Assembly (NCBI GenBank): GCA_020536535.1
Contig: JAHLWZ010000644.1
Location: 2,659 to 55,619, forward strand
Direction: 5' to 3'
Source: Pelomyxa schiedti
Taxonomy: Eukaryota; Evosea; Pelobiontida; Pelomyxidae
DNA length: 52,961 bases
A model generated the notes under the pieces. That model made no database searches, was not told the DNA's origin, and saw only the letters and a list, made by a program, of their open reading frames with translations. A program made the position numbers and the translations under genes. This document shows, in pieces, positions 11,153 through 22,169 of this stretch. How positions within the stretch are numbered: the first letter of the stretch is position 1; each line of letters starts with the position of its first letter.

Positions 11153-12159
11153 ATGAAGAAGAGGGGAGGGACACCGGCGGTGCCCAAGAGCACAACAAAA
11201 AGAATAACGCTGGCCAAACAGGGGTTGGAAGAAATTCCTGGTGTGGCAACTGTTTAGATGCCTCTTCTTCTTTTCTTTTTTTTTTCCCCCCCCTTCTCTT
11301 CCTTTCATTTCTCATGTTGTTGGAATGAAGTGGACCTCATCAGGGAACGATGTCCTGACGTTGTGGAGTTGGACTTAACTGACAACAACCTGGGCGAAAT
11401 AATGGAGTGTCGGTTCTTTCCCACATTGCAACTCCTTGTATTGGACGGCAATCACATCTCCTCGGACACTCAATTCCCGTTTCTACCAAAACTTGATGTA
11501 CTACCCCTATCTTGACTTTCTTTTCTTTTGTTTTCCGAGTTTTACCTCCTCCCCCTTATTTTTGCTTGTAATGGCTTTGAGTGATTAACCTTTTTTTTTT
11601 CTTTCGTTTCCTTTGCATGCAACACAACTACACCAAAGTCACAGACACGCAGACACTCTGGGTAAACAAAAACGAAATTACCAACCTAGCTCTATTTCTT
11701 GACAAAATTACCTTGAGTACTCCCAATCTGAAGCATCTATCCATGCTCAAAAATCCAGTACTTTCCAACCCCCGAATTCCCTCCCAATTTCGTTGTTTCG
11801 TTTTCCGTATCGTTCTCCTTTTTTTGTCCCCTCGCCCTTTTTCCCCCTAATTCTACACTAAGGCGTGCCCAAGTTGTTTCAATGGAGGCACGGTTGTTTT
11901 ATATCAAGATTACAGATACTACACCCTCAGTCGACTGCCGCACCTCCTCAGTCTCGACAACTCCCCAATCTCTGAGGAGGAGCGCCGGACGGCCCAGGGG
12001 ATGTACGCATCTGTTAGCGCCGTCAGCACCACAAAGATGGTCCCAATTAAAATGCCGGCGCCATCTCCGCCTCCTGAGACATCCAAGGCCAAGAAAGGCA
12101 CGCCGGCAAAAAAAGACGGCGGGGAGAGCAGCGACTGGACAGACTCGGACGACGAGTGA
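11153..12159 (+). CDS. LRMDA-like leucine-rich repeat protein
   Basis: Four exons in phase from ATG 11153. The first is MKKRGGTPAVPKSTTKRIT then LAKQGLEEIP. The second is VDLIRERCPDVVELDLTDNN and LQLLVLDGNHIS. The third is TLWVNKNEITNLALFLDKIT and NLKHLSMLKNP. The last is ACPSCFNGGTVVLYQDYRYY, TLSRLPHLLSLDNSPISEEE and a disordered acidic tail ending SSDWTDSDDE. The pattern is that of the small LRR proteins called leucine-rich melanocyte differentiation-associated: few LRRs, a TLW.N.N.I.NL repeat, a NLKHLSL.KNP capping repeat and a C-terminal Y..YR.Y.LS.LP.L..LD motif. The molecular function of that family is poorly known. It is probably cytosolic. Confidence 0.75.
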
Positions 12160-12345
12160 CAAGGCAAAAAAACAACACCAAGTTTGGCGTTTGGCAGTTG
12201 CTCAATTTGGAACTTTCTTCGAAGCAGCAGGCGCGACTCATGGATTTTCTTGAGATGCCAAAATCTGCGTTTTTTTTTCTTTTTGAAGTTTCTGGGGGGC
12301 GGTTGCTCACCCTGTTGGTTCCAACGCCGGAAAAGCGACACAGAA

Positions 12346-13810
12346 ATGACAACAGCGGCGAAGACCAACGCGGGATCTCTCTTGGTTGATAGGGATATTG
12401 ATTTGGTGTTCATCGGCGAGGACTTGTTGTTGCATGGCGGAGGTTGTGAGCCTCAGATTTTTGCTGCTGCGCACCCCGCGGCTGTGACCATGAAAAGCTC
12501 GACACGCGAGAAAAATGTGACGTGCACGAGAAGAAAGCGACTGCCCGTGCGCAATGTCGAAGACTCTTCTGAAGATGAGATTGTGAACCCTGTGAGAAAG
12601 AGGAGTAGAATTGTTACTTGCAAGGCGAAACGCTCTACTGTGCGCAGCCGGTCAAAAAGAAATACAAGTAGGTTTACTCCCCACAATCTGCGTTAGTGAC
12701 TATTCTTCAGACTCTAAAATCGGGTCGACTGGCAGTCCCCCGTGTACCTCAGAGAGTGAAAGTAGTTCGAGTGAAAGTGAGTGTCCCCCCTCGGACTCTG
12801 ACTCGGACTGTGATACACCCTGTCAATCCACTTCAGACGAGGACTCTAGTCCCACGCATTCGCGAAATCGGGAAACCGTGGTGCCACATGCGAGTCTTCG
12901 TGCTGGAGTTATCAGAACTGCGGAATCTTCAGATGAGTCAAGTGATGTCGACGAGAGCGACGAAGCTTCAAATACTGATAGTGACAGTGAAAGCGAAGAT
13001 CTCCAGTGTACATTGCCGATTTCATCGAGGGGCCCGTTTGATCCATACTTGTTCATCAAGAACTTGCCACCGCATGAGTCACTCATCCAGCAACCAATCG
13101 TCCTTCCTCCACAGTCACCTTCGTTACCTCGGCCGACCTTGGTGCTGGATCTGGACGAAACCCTTGTGCACTGCTCACTTGAATCCATTCCGGGCGAAGA
13201 TTTGGTGTTCGATGTCACGATATGTGGCAAAGAATACCAGATGCACGCCAGGAGAAGGCCACACCTGGAGCAATTTTTGCTTGCTGTGTCGGCCCTATTT
13301 GAGGTGGTTGTATTCACTGCCTCGCAGTCTGAGTATGCGAGCAAGTTGCTCAACCACCTTGATCCCAAAAATTGCCTATTCACGTACTACTTCCGTCACG
13401 ATGTTTGCATTGTGACTTTAATGCTTCTTATCTATCCCCTCTCCCTCTCACCTTTCCGATTATTAGATATCGTATCTATCGCGAAGGCTGCGTTGCAGTT
13501 GAAGGGAATTACCTCAAAGATTTGACAGTTTTGGGCCGTGACTTGTCTCGTGTGGTGATTGTTGACAACTCTCCCCATGTTTTTGGCTATCAGGTAGCTT
13601 GCTCTGTATTTTTTCTTCCCCAAAAAGCTATTACCGGGTGCTTAGATGGACAACGGGGTTCCTATTCTGAGCTTTATTGACTCCAACGAGGACAACGAGC
13701 TGTTGAAGCTCCTCCCTCTTCTTACCACGTTGTCCTCGGCACAAGACGTCAGGCCGATTTTACGGGAGACTTACGGAACCCACAAGAGAGTGGAACTCTC
13801 CAACCCCTGA
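12346..13810 (+). CDS. CTD small phosphatase-like (CTDSPL2-type HAD phosphatase)
   Basis: A Mg-dependent HAD-superfamily Ser/Thr phosphatase of the FCP/SCP class. The N-terminus is basic and then strongly acidic Ser/Asp/Glu-rich ([18 protein letters not shown]). The catalytic domain starts [16 protein letters not shown], which contains the DxDxT nucleophile loop. It continues with [73 protein letters not shown] and [20 protein letters not shown], and ends [11 protein letters not shown]. The NYLKDL...VDNSP...DNELLKL series matches CTDSPL2 better than SCP1. Exon 1 ends at 12671 and exon 2 starts at 12697. The intron in the catalytic domain begins GTACTA after LF(T), which removes an otherwise frame-breaking insert. 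Stop TGA is at 13808-13810. Confidence 0.88.
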
Positions 13811-14063
13811 CCCACAAAGTGAAAACATAAAACCCGGGAATAATCAACTAGTCAACTGAGAGAATAAGACCTTGGCTTCTACCTGTGTAAGAAAAAAGCC
13901 AGCTGCGTGCCCCTCTGGAAAATGTGTTCTCTCACTCGTCCCCATGTTTGTGTGTGCCCTTGGCACCTGCACTAAGAAGAGAAAAAACAATTTTTTTTTT
14001 GTCACTCGTTTTGATCAAGGTGCACTTTTCAGAAGAAAGTGGGGACGTTGGAAAGAAGGAAGC

Positions 14064-16574
14064 ATGGCAGCGGCGAAAAGAGAGAGCTGCCTCAAGGTCG
14101 ATATGCGCTTTGCTGGATTTTGATTGTGGGAGCAGAGAGTGCAGTGGGTGACTAACATTTGGTTGTAGGCACTCAATAACTTGAAAATGGTCATCTCGCA
14201 CGAGGACCCAACACAAATATTTGAGATCAAACGCAAGCTTGGCAAGGGAGCCTATGGTTGTAATACCCTACTTTTTTGTTGTTGTATTAATTCTCGTTAG
14301 GATATGTCTATTCTGGGATTGATTCTCGCACTGGCGTGAGTCATTAGTTCTTCCATTGGTTAAATTATATCGTTTTTATCGTTTTGTTTTGTTTTTTCTT
14401 TTTTCCCCTGTACCCCTTTGATGGTTCAATTAGGATATCGTGGCAATCAAAATTATTTGGTTAGAAGACGCTACAACCATTGAAGATGTGAGAAAGGAAG
14501 TTGAGATGCTCAGAGGTTGTAACACATGTTTTTTGCTCTGTGTTAAAAAGTGTGCTTAGATTGTAAACATGAAAATATTGTAAAGTACTATGGGTCCTAT
14601 TTCAAGGTGTGATTCCGCTATTTTTTTCAGTAACTAAGTTTTGTAGCAAGGGTATCTGTGGATCGTGATGGAGTTCTGTGGTGGTGGTTCTGTTGGCGAT
14701 ATCTGCCAAACAATGGATACAGGATTAGAGGAGGCACAAATTGCTGTTATCTGCAGAGAGGCCTTGAAGGCATCCCGCATTTCAAGCCTTTTTTTTTTCC
14801 CTCTAATACGCTAAGGGATTGAGATATCTTCACCACAAACGTAATGTTGTACACAGGTTTTGCTACTTTTACCTACATTGTTCTAACTTCTTGACAGAGA
14901 CATCAAAGGAAGCAATATTCTGTTGAAGGTTTTGGGCATCCTTGTAGCGTACAGATATAACTATCCTAAAAGGACCATGGAGAAGTTAAAATATCCGACT
15001 TTGGAGTTGCAGCAACCTTGTATAGCACCTTCAATAAAAGAAATACCTTTGCTGGTATCACACGTCTCCCGGGTTTTCCTTTGACAGAGTTATAGGAACT
15101 CCATACTGGATGGCGCCTGAGGTAATTTTGGAGAGCAATTATGACCGATCTGCTGATGTATGGTCAAGGTTATCTTTTACAAAATCACGTTTCAAAGATA
15201 TGGTCCCTTGGAATAACAGCTATGGAAATGGCAGAAGTAGTTCCTCCATACGCCAATGTGCATCCAATGAGAGTGTTATTTATGATCCCAAGGGAGCCTT
15301 CACCTACTCTCAAGGCTGCCCATTGGAGCGACCATTTTAGGTATCTGATTAGCGGTGAAGGAAGGCATTGACACATTGGCAGAGACTTTGTTGCAAAATG
15401 TCTGGTCAAAGATCCTGGACAACGACCAACCACCACACAACTATTAAGCCATCCATTTATTGCGAAAGTATGAGAAGGTTTTTCCTTCTTTCGGCAAGCT
15501 CATTTTTCTAGGCCCCCTCCACAGAGATACTAGTTGATCTCATTGCAAAATGTAAGTCTCTCAAGCATAACAACCAGCCTGAATCCTCTGAAACGTTTGT
15601 TCTGCCAAAATTTTTTTTTACACTAATAAATTTCAGGGAAGAAGAAGGTCTATCTTACGAAGAGAGTCTAAACTTCTGCACTGACGTTTCCCCTGATGGA
15701 ACATTCCGCATTCATAACCAACCGTCCCCTACTCCTCCTCACGCCTCAGTGGCTCCAGCTAATTCACCACTTTCCATGTCCGGAACTGTAGTTCCTCCCT
15801 CGTCACCTCGCCCTCACCATGCTCGCAGTAATAGTGCAACTTCTCTTACATCATCGACCGGCACTACTGTCCTACGTCACACAACCACCCCACCGTCACC
15901 ATCAGTTATGCTCCACAACACCTCCACCCCCCTGCATCAGCGTCCCACCACACCCGTTTCACAATCACCATTGACTGCACTGATCACACCGCATGCCCCA
16001 GCAACTCCTCAATCTTCTTCCTTACTTGTTGAATCATCCAATCGTTTTGTCTCGACTCCAACACATGCAAATCACCGTACACGTCAGGACCATTCTCTCA
16101 GCTCTACACCCTCCAGCTCAAGTGAGAGCAAAAAAGCCATCGAGGCAGTGCTCAAGTTGCACAGCAGGGGTGCAAGTGGTGTGGGTGTATCAGAAAGTGA
16201 ATCAAGTATCCGCGCTATTTATGATAAAGACTGCACCATCCGAGTGCCCTTCTTGAACCTCAGCTACATATCTCCAGATGCAATGCTAACCCCTGATGAT
16301 AATGACGACTGTGGTGCCACTCTGGTCGAACTATGGTACTCCCTCCTACCCCCGCAATACAAAATTCCCGTAAGATGACCTTTCATTTTGCAGCAGCGGG
16401 AAGCCTTTTGTGCAACCGGAATCGCTCTCCCCAACCCTAGGGAACCTCCTCAGCACTCTTGCCGACCACAAGGCCAAAGAAATAAATGTTCCCATGAATG
16501 TCCGCGAGTCTGAGCAGACATCCCGCATTGTATCTGATTTAACCTCCACACTCAAAACCATATTCACCCTGTAG
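14064..16574 (+). CDS. Ste20/MST-type (Hippo-like, GCK-II) protein kinase
   Basis: Multi-exon Ser/Thr kinase. The kinase domain near the N-terminus shows [19 protein letters not shown] (glycine loop), DIVAIKIIW (VAIK lysine), [10 protein letters not shown] (alpha-C Glu), [30 protein letters not shown] (catalytic loop), [10 protein letters not shown] (DFG), [14 protein letters not shown] (activation segment), then [20 protein letters not shown] and [18 protein letters not shown]. This is the MST1/2-like branch of Ste20 kinases. A long Ser/Thr/Pro-rich linker follows. The helical tail ([17 protein letters not shown], then [14 protein letters not shown]) sits where MST kinases carry a SARAH domain, but I cannot show homology. 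The start at 14064 ([11 protein letters not shown]) assumes a 5' intron. ATG 14187 is the alternative. Confidence 0.85.
14770..14815 (+). other. GC-AG intron in the Ste20 kinase
   Basis: Between the conserved CREALK and GLRYLHH segments the coding frame requires removal of 14770-14815, which starts GCATCC and ends CTAAG. It is 46 nt long with a T/C-rich 3' half. No GT donor restores the family sequence. Confidence 0.6.
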
Positions 16575-16721
16575 AAACAACCCGAGCGAATAAAAGAACA
16601 ACACCCCAGCCCTTCCCGTCTCTTTCTGTTTGAGCTTTTCTTTTTCCTACAGAGAAAAACTGTTGTGAGTTTTTCTTCTTGGAATTGTGAAACAACCACT
16701 CATAAACCAGTCACTGGCCTG

Positions 16722-18782
16722 ATGGTACGCCAGGCTTTATCGCCTGGAGTATGATAGTAAAGCCTTCTTTAACACAGCGCAGGGTGGGCAAACATCATCG
16801 AGCCGGATACTTGACCTCCAAGAGCCGTGCCCTCCGCTTGCGCGTAGTGTCCCACAATTGCAAAATAAATACGCCAAGATCGGGAAAAGAGACGACGTTG
16901 CTCTTGCTGATGTTTGTGCCGAGCTTGCGAATCAGGATTGTGCTTGTAGGGAGCTGACCCTGGAACTCCCCATTGGAGACAAGGGAGCAGCAAGCATTGC
17001 AACAGCACTCGAGTCGAACAAGTCTCTGATGTCTCTCTCTCTACAAGGCGTTTATATATATGACCCTGACAAAAAAATCGGGAATGAGGGAGCAACACTC
17101 ATTGCAAGAGCACTCGAGGCAAACAAGTATTTGGTGTATCTGGAGATAACAGGTATGTCCTTCAGGCGCTCAATTATATAGCGTTTACGAACCATCCTCC
17201 ACAAAATGCCTCAGAAAACAAAATTGGGGATGAGGGGGCGGCGAGTATTGCAAGTGCACTTGAATCAAACAAGTCTCTAGTTTCTCTGAATCTCGGGGGT
17301 ATGTTGTACCATCACCCATTCTGCTCCTTTAATTCCAACATGGTTAACACTCCACACAGACAATAGAATTGGGGATAAGGGAGCAACAAGCATTGCAAGA
17401 GCACTCGAATCAAACAAGTCACTGGTGTCTCTAAATCTCAGGCGTATCCACCCCTCCTCCCCTCCATCATTCTGTTGTGTTCTCTCACTTCTTGATTGAT
17501 GATTGACGATTGACTCTCCAAAACATCATCCAGGAAATAAAATTGGGAACGAAGGTGCGAAAAGCATCGCGAGAGCACTTGAATCAAATAAGTCTCTTGT
17601 GTCTCTGGATCTCAGCCGTATGTCGTGCCATCGTTCCATTGCCTCCCAATTTATGACTCCACAATATCATCCAGGCCTCGCCCGGAAGGGGAACAAGATT
17701 GGTCCCGAGGGAGCAACGAGTATGGCGAGATCACTTGAATCAAACAATTCACTCGTGTCTCTTAATCTCGGAGGTATGTGCCAACATGGTGGTTAACCCT
17801 CCATGCAAAATCACCCAGGCAATAAAATTGGTCATGAGGGAGCAACAAGTATTGCAAGAGCACTTGAATCAAACAAGTCTCTAGGTTCTCTGGATATAAG
17901 AGGTATCTCCTTTGTAATTGAGAGAGCAAAGCTATGGACCATCCTCCACAAAATGCCTCAGAAAACGAAATTGGAGATGAGGGAGCAGTGAGTATTGCGA
18001 GAGCACTTGAATCAAACAAGTCTTTGGTGTCGCTGAACATACGAGGTATGTCCTACATGTACTCAATTGTCAAGTGGTTATGTACCCTCAAAATGCCTCA
18101 GAAAACGAAATTGGAGATGAGGGAGCAGTGAGTATTGCAAGAGCACTCGAATCAAACGCTTCTTTGGCGTGTCTGGATATAGAACGTATGTCCTTCATGC
18201 TAAAGTGGTCATTGACCCTCCTCCACAAAATACCTCAGAAAACAAAATTGGAAATGAGGGAGCGGCAAACATTGGAAGAGCCCTTGAATCAAATAAGTCT
18301 CTGGTGTTTCTGCATCACCGCAGTATGTAGTACCATCGTTGCAGCTTTTTTCGGTGATCCGCAACTTCACCCAGACAACAAAATTGAGAATGAGAGAGCA
18401 TCAGATATTGTGAGAGCACTCGAATCAAACAAGTCTCGGGATATCAATTGTATGCAATGCAATCGTTCTATTGCGTTTTCCCCCGTTCCAGCATACCCTC
18501 CTTTACACATCTGTAGCAACACTGTTCTTGTGGTTTACCTGGGTAATTCATCCTACCTTGGGTGCTTCCCTTATAGTCTTTCTTGAAAACGATTCTCTTG
18601 CACCTTTCAACAATATTTTCGTGGGTGGTACCAAATGCCCTCATGTTCAGTTGAACTTTGAGCTATGGTTGCTAAGCTTGGAGCTCTGGTTTGTCCCAGG
18701 ACTGCCTGAAACTAATCTCTCCGAGACACTATTTGAAAGTCCCTTTGAGATTCTTGATCAGGAGAATCGCCGGCCCAGTTAA
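16722..18782 (+). CDS. RNI/NLR-type leucine-rich repeat protein
   Basis: A protein built almost entirely of 28-residue ribonuclease-inhibitor-type LRRs. An N-terminal segment (GGQTSSSRILDLQEP, then DVALADVCAELANQDCAC) precedes two repeats in one exon (IGDKGAASIATALESNKSL and IGNEGATLIARALEANKYL). Nine one-repeat exons follow with the consensus NKIGxEGAxSIARALESNKS LxSLxL, the last two degenerate. The C-terminal exon has less regular sequence (VFLENDSLAPFNNIF) and stops at TAA 18780-18782. The proposed ATG at 16722 is followed at once by an intron, since the first coding exon (from 16783) has no ATG of its own. That start is uncertain. Such repeats bind proteins, as in NLR receptors. The SAM-caspase gene starts only 62 bp downstream and may be part of the same transcript. 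Confidence 0.75.
17215..18449 (+). repeat. tandem exon array: nine single-LRR exons with phase-1 introns
   Basis: Units recur every 125-173 bp. Each is an exon of about 84 nt encoding one LRR, plus a short intron. All introns have phase 1 and start GTATGT, GTATCT, GTATCC or GTATGC. The intron 3' ends share the block cctccacaaaatgcctcag before several exons (about 17196, 17941, 18222; shortened near 18091), so introns were copied together with exons. Confidence 0.85.
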
Positions 18783-18844
18783 TACATCCATTTTTTTTCT
18801 GTCTATTGAATCCTCCCTCTCAAAAAGGGTCTCACCCAAATGCA

Positions 18845-20681
18845 ATGGCCCTTGCCTCAGGCAAAGAATACTTTGAGAATAACTTCCAAAGCACACTCAC
18901 AAAAGCAGCACTGCAGTCAGCATCAGTGGTGATGCCACAACCATTAACAAAAACACGGTCAACCAAAGAAGAAATTCCACAACAGGGACAACCAAATTCC
19001 TCCACAACCACGGTTTCGGGACCTATAACGGCCGCACCAATAGCACTCACGTCTTCCTTGGATACCCCACCAACACCACCAGCACTCCCGTTAAGACCAC
19101 TATCGCTTGCACCAAAACTGGATTCTGATGCTGTTTCTGCCACCGCTGCTACCACAAGAACACTTGTGGTGAGCCCTGCTGCAACAACACCCTTTCAAAT
19201 TCAAGTGGCCAACGCAGAACAAACGTGTTTTTGGCTTGACTCTATTGGTGTGGATGACGACTGCCTGAAAATCATCAGAGCGAACAAACTGAGAGGAAGA
19301 ACACTTGCCAATTACTCTGTGCAACAATTGTGTGACCTTGGCCTGGTCACTGGTGATGCAGAATTCATTGTCGAGGAGGTGAAACTACATTTGGCAAGAT
19401 ATCTTCAAGAGCAACAACCACAGCAGCAACAGCAACCGTCGACTGTTATTTCCTCCCCCCTTGAGGGCGGGACAGCAACAGGTGCCAGCAGACAACAGCA
19501 ACCACCTGGTGGTATGTAGATGAGCAAACCTCTGGGTTTTTTTTTCTTCTAACCACTTTCTTTTTTTCAGTGGGAGCAGCACCTCTTTTCAGTGCTGGGA
19601 TGAGCTACAAGTGCTTTGCCTTTGTTGTTGGAAACGAATCATACGGAAGGCGTTCCCTCAAAAACGCCATCAATGATGCGGAATCTATTTATGAGGTAAG
19701 TCTTTCTTTCCTCTTTTTCCATTGTATGACAAACAATCCCTCAGTTCTTGAAGACCAAATGCCAATTTGAGGTTGTCTGCCACAAAAACATCCCAAATCT
19801 CGAAGTCTTTGATGTAAACTTGCGAAAATTCAAAGAAACACTGATCAAGCAAAAGAGGGCAGGAAACAAGGTTTGTGTGTTTGTGCGTCTGTGGCGAACT
19901 TGTTTGTGTGGGAATTGGCCCGGCAGCCTGATAAGTTTCATCACTATATGATCAGGTTGCCAGCATATTTTATTTTGCAGGACATGGAAGGCAAGTGGAA
20001 GGGCACAACTTCCTGCTGATGACAGATGACGAGACTGCTTTCGAGGAGACCACTTACGACCTCATGGAGATCAAAGCACCGATGCTTGGCTCTGTGATTG
20101 ACGGAATGAAGAGGTACTCTGACCTCACAATCGGCATTCTTGATGCCTGCCGCCAATCCAATGACAAGACTGCCTTCAAGGTGACGAGATTTGATTTTTC
20201 TTATTCCAGCACTAATGATCTCTTGAAATTGGCCAGACACGTGGATCAGACCCGACAACCGAACTCCAACTGACGAAAGAAGATTTTCGCGCTGGGTGCA
20301 TTTTGATTTACCCAACAAGCCCAGGTTTTTCCCCTCTCACCCCATATTATTCAACAGCCACTCACTTCTGCCACATGGTGCAGGGAGGACAACACTGGAT
20401 GTTTGCACGCTGCCGAACAGGCAGAACCATGGATTCTTCACTGGTTGCTTCCTCGAAGGTTGCTTGCTTTGTTTTGCCTCAACTCCTCATTTGCAACCCC
20501 ACCCCACACCACCTATTCTTACATCACTCATACATGTGCTCTAGTTGTTGAGAATGCACAACACGGCACACCGTGGAACGACCTCGAGTCCGCCATTATT
20601 CAGATGGTGCAGACGGAATCTCATGACGAACAGACACCATGGGTCTCAAAGAGTTCGGGACTTCGCTTTGCTCTCTTCTGA
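18845..20681 (+). CDS. SAM domain - caspase-like cysteine protease (peptidase C14)
   Basis: Seven exons total 1,443 nt in frame, encoding 480 aa from ATG 18845. Residues 1-120 are Ser/Thr/Pro-rich. A SAM-like helical domain follows (CFWLDSIGVDDDCLKII, LANYSVQQLCDLGLVTG, FIVEEVKLHL), then poly-Gln. The C14 protease domain begins YKCFAFVVGNESYGRRSLKN and AINDAESIYE. It carries the catalytic His in SIFYFAGHGRQVEG and the catalytic Cys in IGILDACRQSND. The small-subunit part includes GCILIYPTSPGG, RQNHGFFTGCFLE and GTPWNDLESAIIQMVQ. The f-Y-F-AGHG and DACR signatures fit paracaspase/metacaspase-like C14 proteases. The SAM domain is probably an oligomerisation module. AATAAA lies at 20799-20804. 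An alternative splice, GTTAAT at 18779 to CAG before 18861, would fuse it in phase 1 to the LRR gene upstream. Confidence 0.85.
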
Positions 20682-20798
20682 GGTCAAGTAAAAGGCCACT
20701 GTACCACTGTATGGTGAAAAAGTAGCATCTGTCTGGTACTACAAGGACATAAAGCTGTCAACTTGGCAACTTACTAAGTTGGACCCTTTTGTGTATTG

Positions 20799-20804
20799 AA
20801 TAAA
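20799..20804 (+). terminator. AATAAA polyadenylation signal of the caspase gene
   Basis: AATAAA lies 118 nt after the caspase stop and only about 30 nt before the next ATG (20835). The 3' UTR and the next promoter are therefore nearly superposed. Confidence 0.45.
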
Positions 20805-20834
20805 GACAGTGTTCGAGGAATATTTGGACGCGAA

Positions 20835-22082
20835 ATGAAACGCAAGACGGAACGAAAAGCGACGATTCGCCCAGTGATAGAGGCGCGATCGCAGTTTGTT
20901 GGTTTTGCCTGTTCGGGGTTGGACAGGTGCGGCAGAGGGAGCCCGGCGAGGTTGCTGTCCCACAATGGCGCGTTGCGCGAGCAATTCGGCCGCGAATGGG
21001 TCGTTGGTTGCTCCAGGTGGATAGGAACCACCGTCACGCTTCCAATTGTGGGAGGTGATGCCCAGGCACCACTAGACGCGAAATCAACAGTCAATTTTCA
21101 CGTGTTCATGGGCTTGAGCGCAACACTTGGAGTTGTGTCATGCAAGTGTCTTGGGGAGTCACAGTTCCCCCCGAGGGGTGGCCGTATGTTTGGCAGTGTT
21201 CAGGGTTGTGTGGGTGATGACAGGTTTGTGGTGGGATCCTTCTTCGGGGGCTCATGCATCGCGAATAGCGAGGGGAAGGTTGTGGCATCGCTGGAAGGTG
21301 AGATTGAGTGTGACAGGTTTGGGTTCTGGCTAAGGAACAAGAAGTGGTTTGTGAGGGCTGAGCCTCATTCAATAGTCTCGAGAGTGATTGTGTGGAGGGT
21401 GGACAACAATGGTGCGCCTGTGTCCAGGGGTGTTCGTGTGAAGTGCACTGTGCCACTGAGTCGTGAGTGTGTGAGAATATCTCCATTTGATCCTTGTGGT
21501 GATGAGATTGTTTTCGTTGGCGAGCAGCCAGGTTCGGGTTGGGGTGCTGAGCCTGTGCCAACAACAATCTCATTTGTTGACCTTGAGAAGAGCATTGAAG
21601 CTGGTGTCACGGTGGCGGTCTCCAAGAGGAGCGTGTATCTCCCGCACTCAACCCCTTTCGACGTGATTTGGGCATCTCCCAGCACAATCCTCGTTCTGTA
21701 CAGAGTTACCAGCGGCGGCCGCCCCATGTGTGCTGGCTTCAGTGTTCTCAACACTGTGACTGGTCAGGTGCGGTCATTCTCTGAAGAGATGTACACCAGC
21801 ATTTCCACAGTGTGGCCTTCACACATCACTGCCTTGCGTAGACGTCGTGATGGATGGTGGGACACCTCATCAGTGTGCGAGATCTATTGTGCATCATCAG
21901 ACTTGAGTCATCCCTCATTCAGTTACGATGTCGACCGGAGAGGCCAACCACAAGGGGACCGCGGGGAAATCTACTATTCTTTCCTTCCAGCTCCAACTGT
22001 ATCATGCCGTGAAGTTTCCATTTGTGATGTCATAACGGGGAGGGATCTGGCAGTTCTTACATACAACCATTTAATGAGTTAA
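20835..22082 (+). CDS. intronless protein of unknown function, beta-rich
   Basis: One uninterrupted 415-aa frame from ATG 20835 (MKRKTERKATIRPVIEARSQ). It is the longest single-exon gene here and has no visible intron. The N-terminal 60 residues (LDRCGRGSPARLLSHNGAL, then WVVGCSRWIGTTVTLPIVGG) precede many short beta strands with Gly/Asp turns (FVVGSFFGGSCIANSEGK, VISRVIVWRVDNNG-like, ISFVDLEKS, CAGFSVLNTVTGQVRSF, VSICDVITGRDLAVLTYN). That suggests a WD-like or other beta-propeller, but I see no clear repeat signature. There is no signal peptide or membrane helix. Codon usage is G-rich at third positions compared with neighbours. The product is not recognised. Confidence 0.7.
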   Translation: MKRKTERKATIRPVIEARSQFVGFACSGLDRCGRGSPARLLSHNGALREQFGREWVVGCSRWIGTTVTLPIVGGDAQAPLDAKSTVNFHVFMGLSATLGVVSCKCLGESQFPPRGGRMFGSVQGCVGDDRFVVGSFFGGSCIANSEGKVVASLEGEIECDRFGFWLRNKKWFVRAEPHSIVSRVIVWRVDNNGAPVSRGVRVKCTVPLSRECVRISPFDPCGDEIVFVGEQPGSGWGAEPVPTTISFVDLEKSIEAGVTVAVSKRSVYLPHSTPFDVIWASPSTILVLYRVTSGGRPMCAGFSVLNTVTGQVRSFSEEMYTSISTVWPSHITALRRRRDGWWDTSSVCEIYCASSDLSHPSFSYDVDRRGQPQGDRGEIYYSFLPAPTVSCREVSICDVITGRDLAVLTYNHLMS

Positions 22083-22169
22083 AAGAATGCCAGACAAAAA
22101 TCAACAGACCGGCCTGTTTTGTTGTGGATCGTGGTGGTGTGGAGATGCGAAGGGCCAATTGATTGTTTT

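Noticed and set aside
10687..11217. 176-codon minus frame with hydrophobic stretches
   Set aside because: It starts inside the plus-strand LRR gene, and no splice joins it to the small membrane protein. Hydrophobicity comes from T-runs.
16751..16957. Plus frame starting MIVKPSLTQRR
   Set aside because: It is in a different frame from the LRR exon that follows and loses the repeats.
21106..21754. Two minus frames of 129-155 codons
   Set aside because: They lie opposite the intact 415-aa gene and are His/Pro/Ser-biased shadows.
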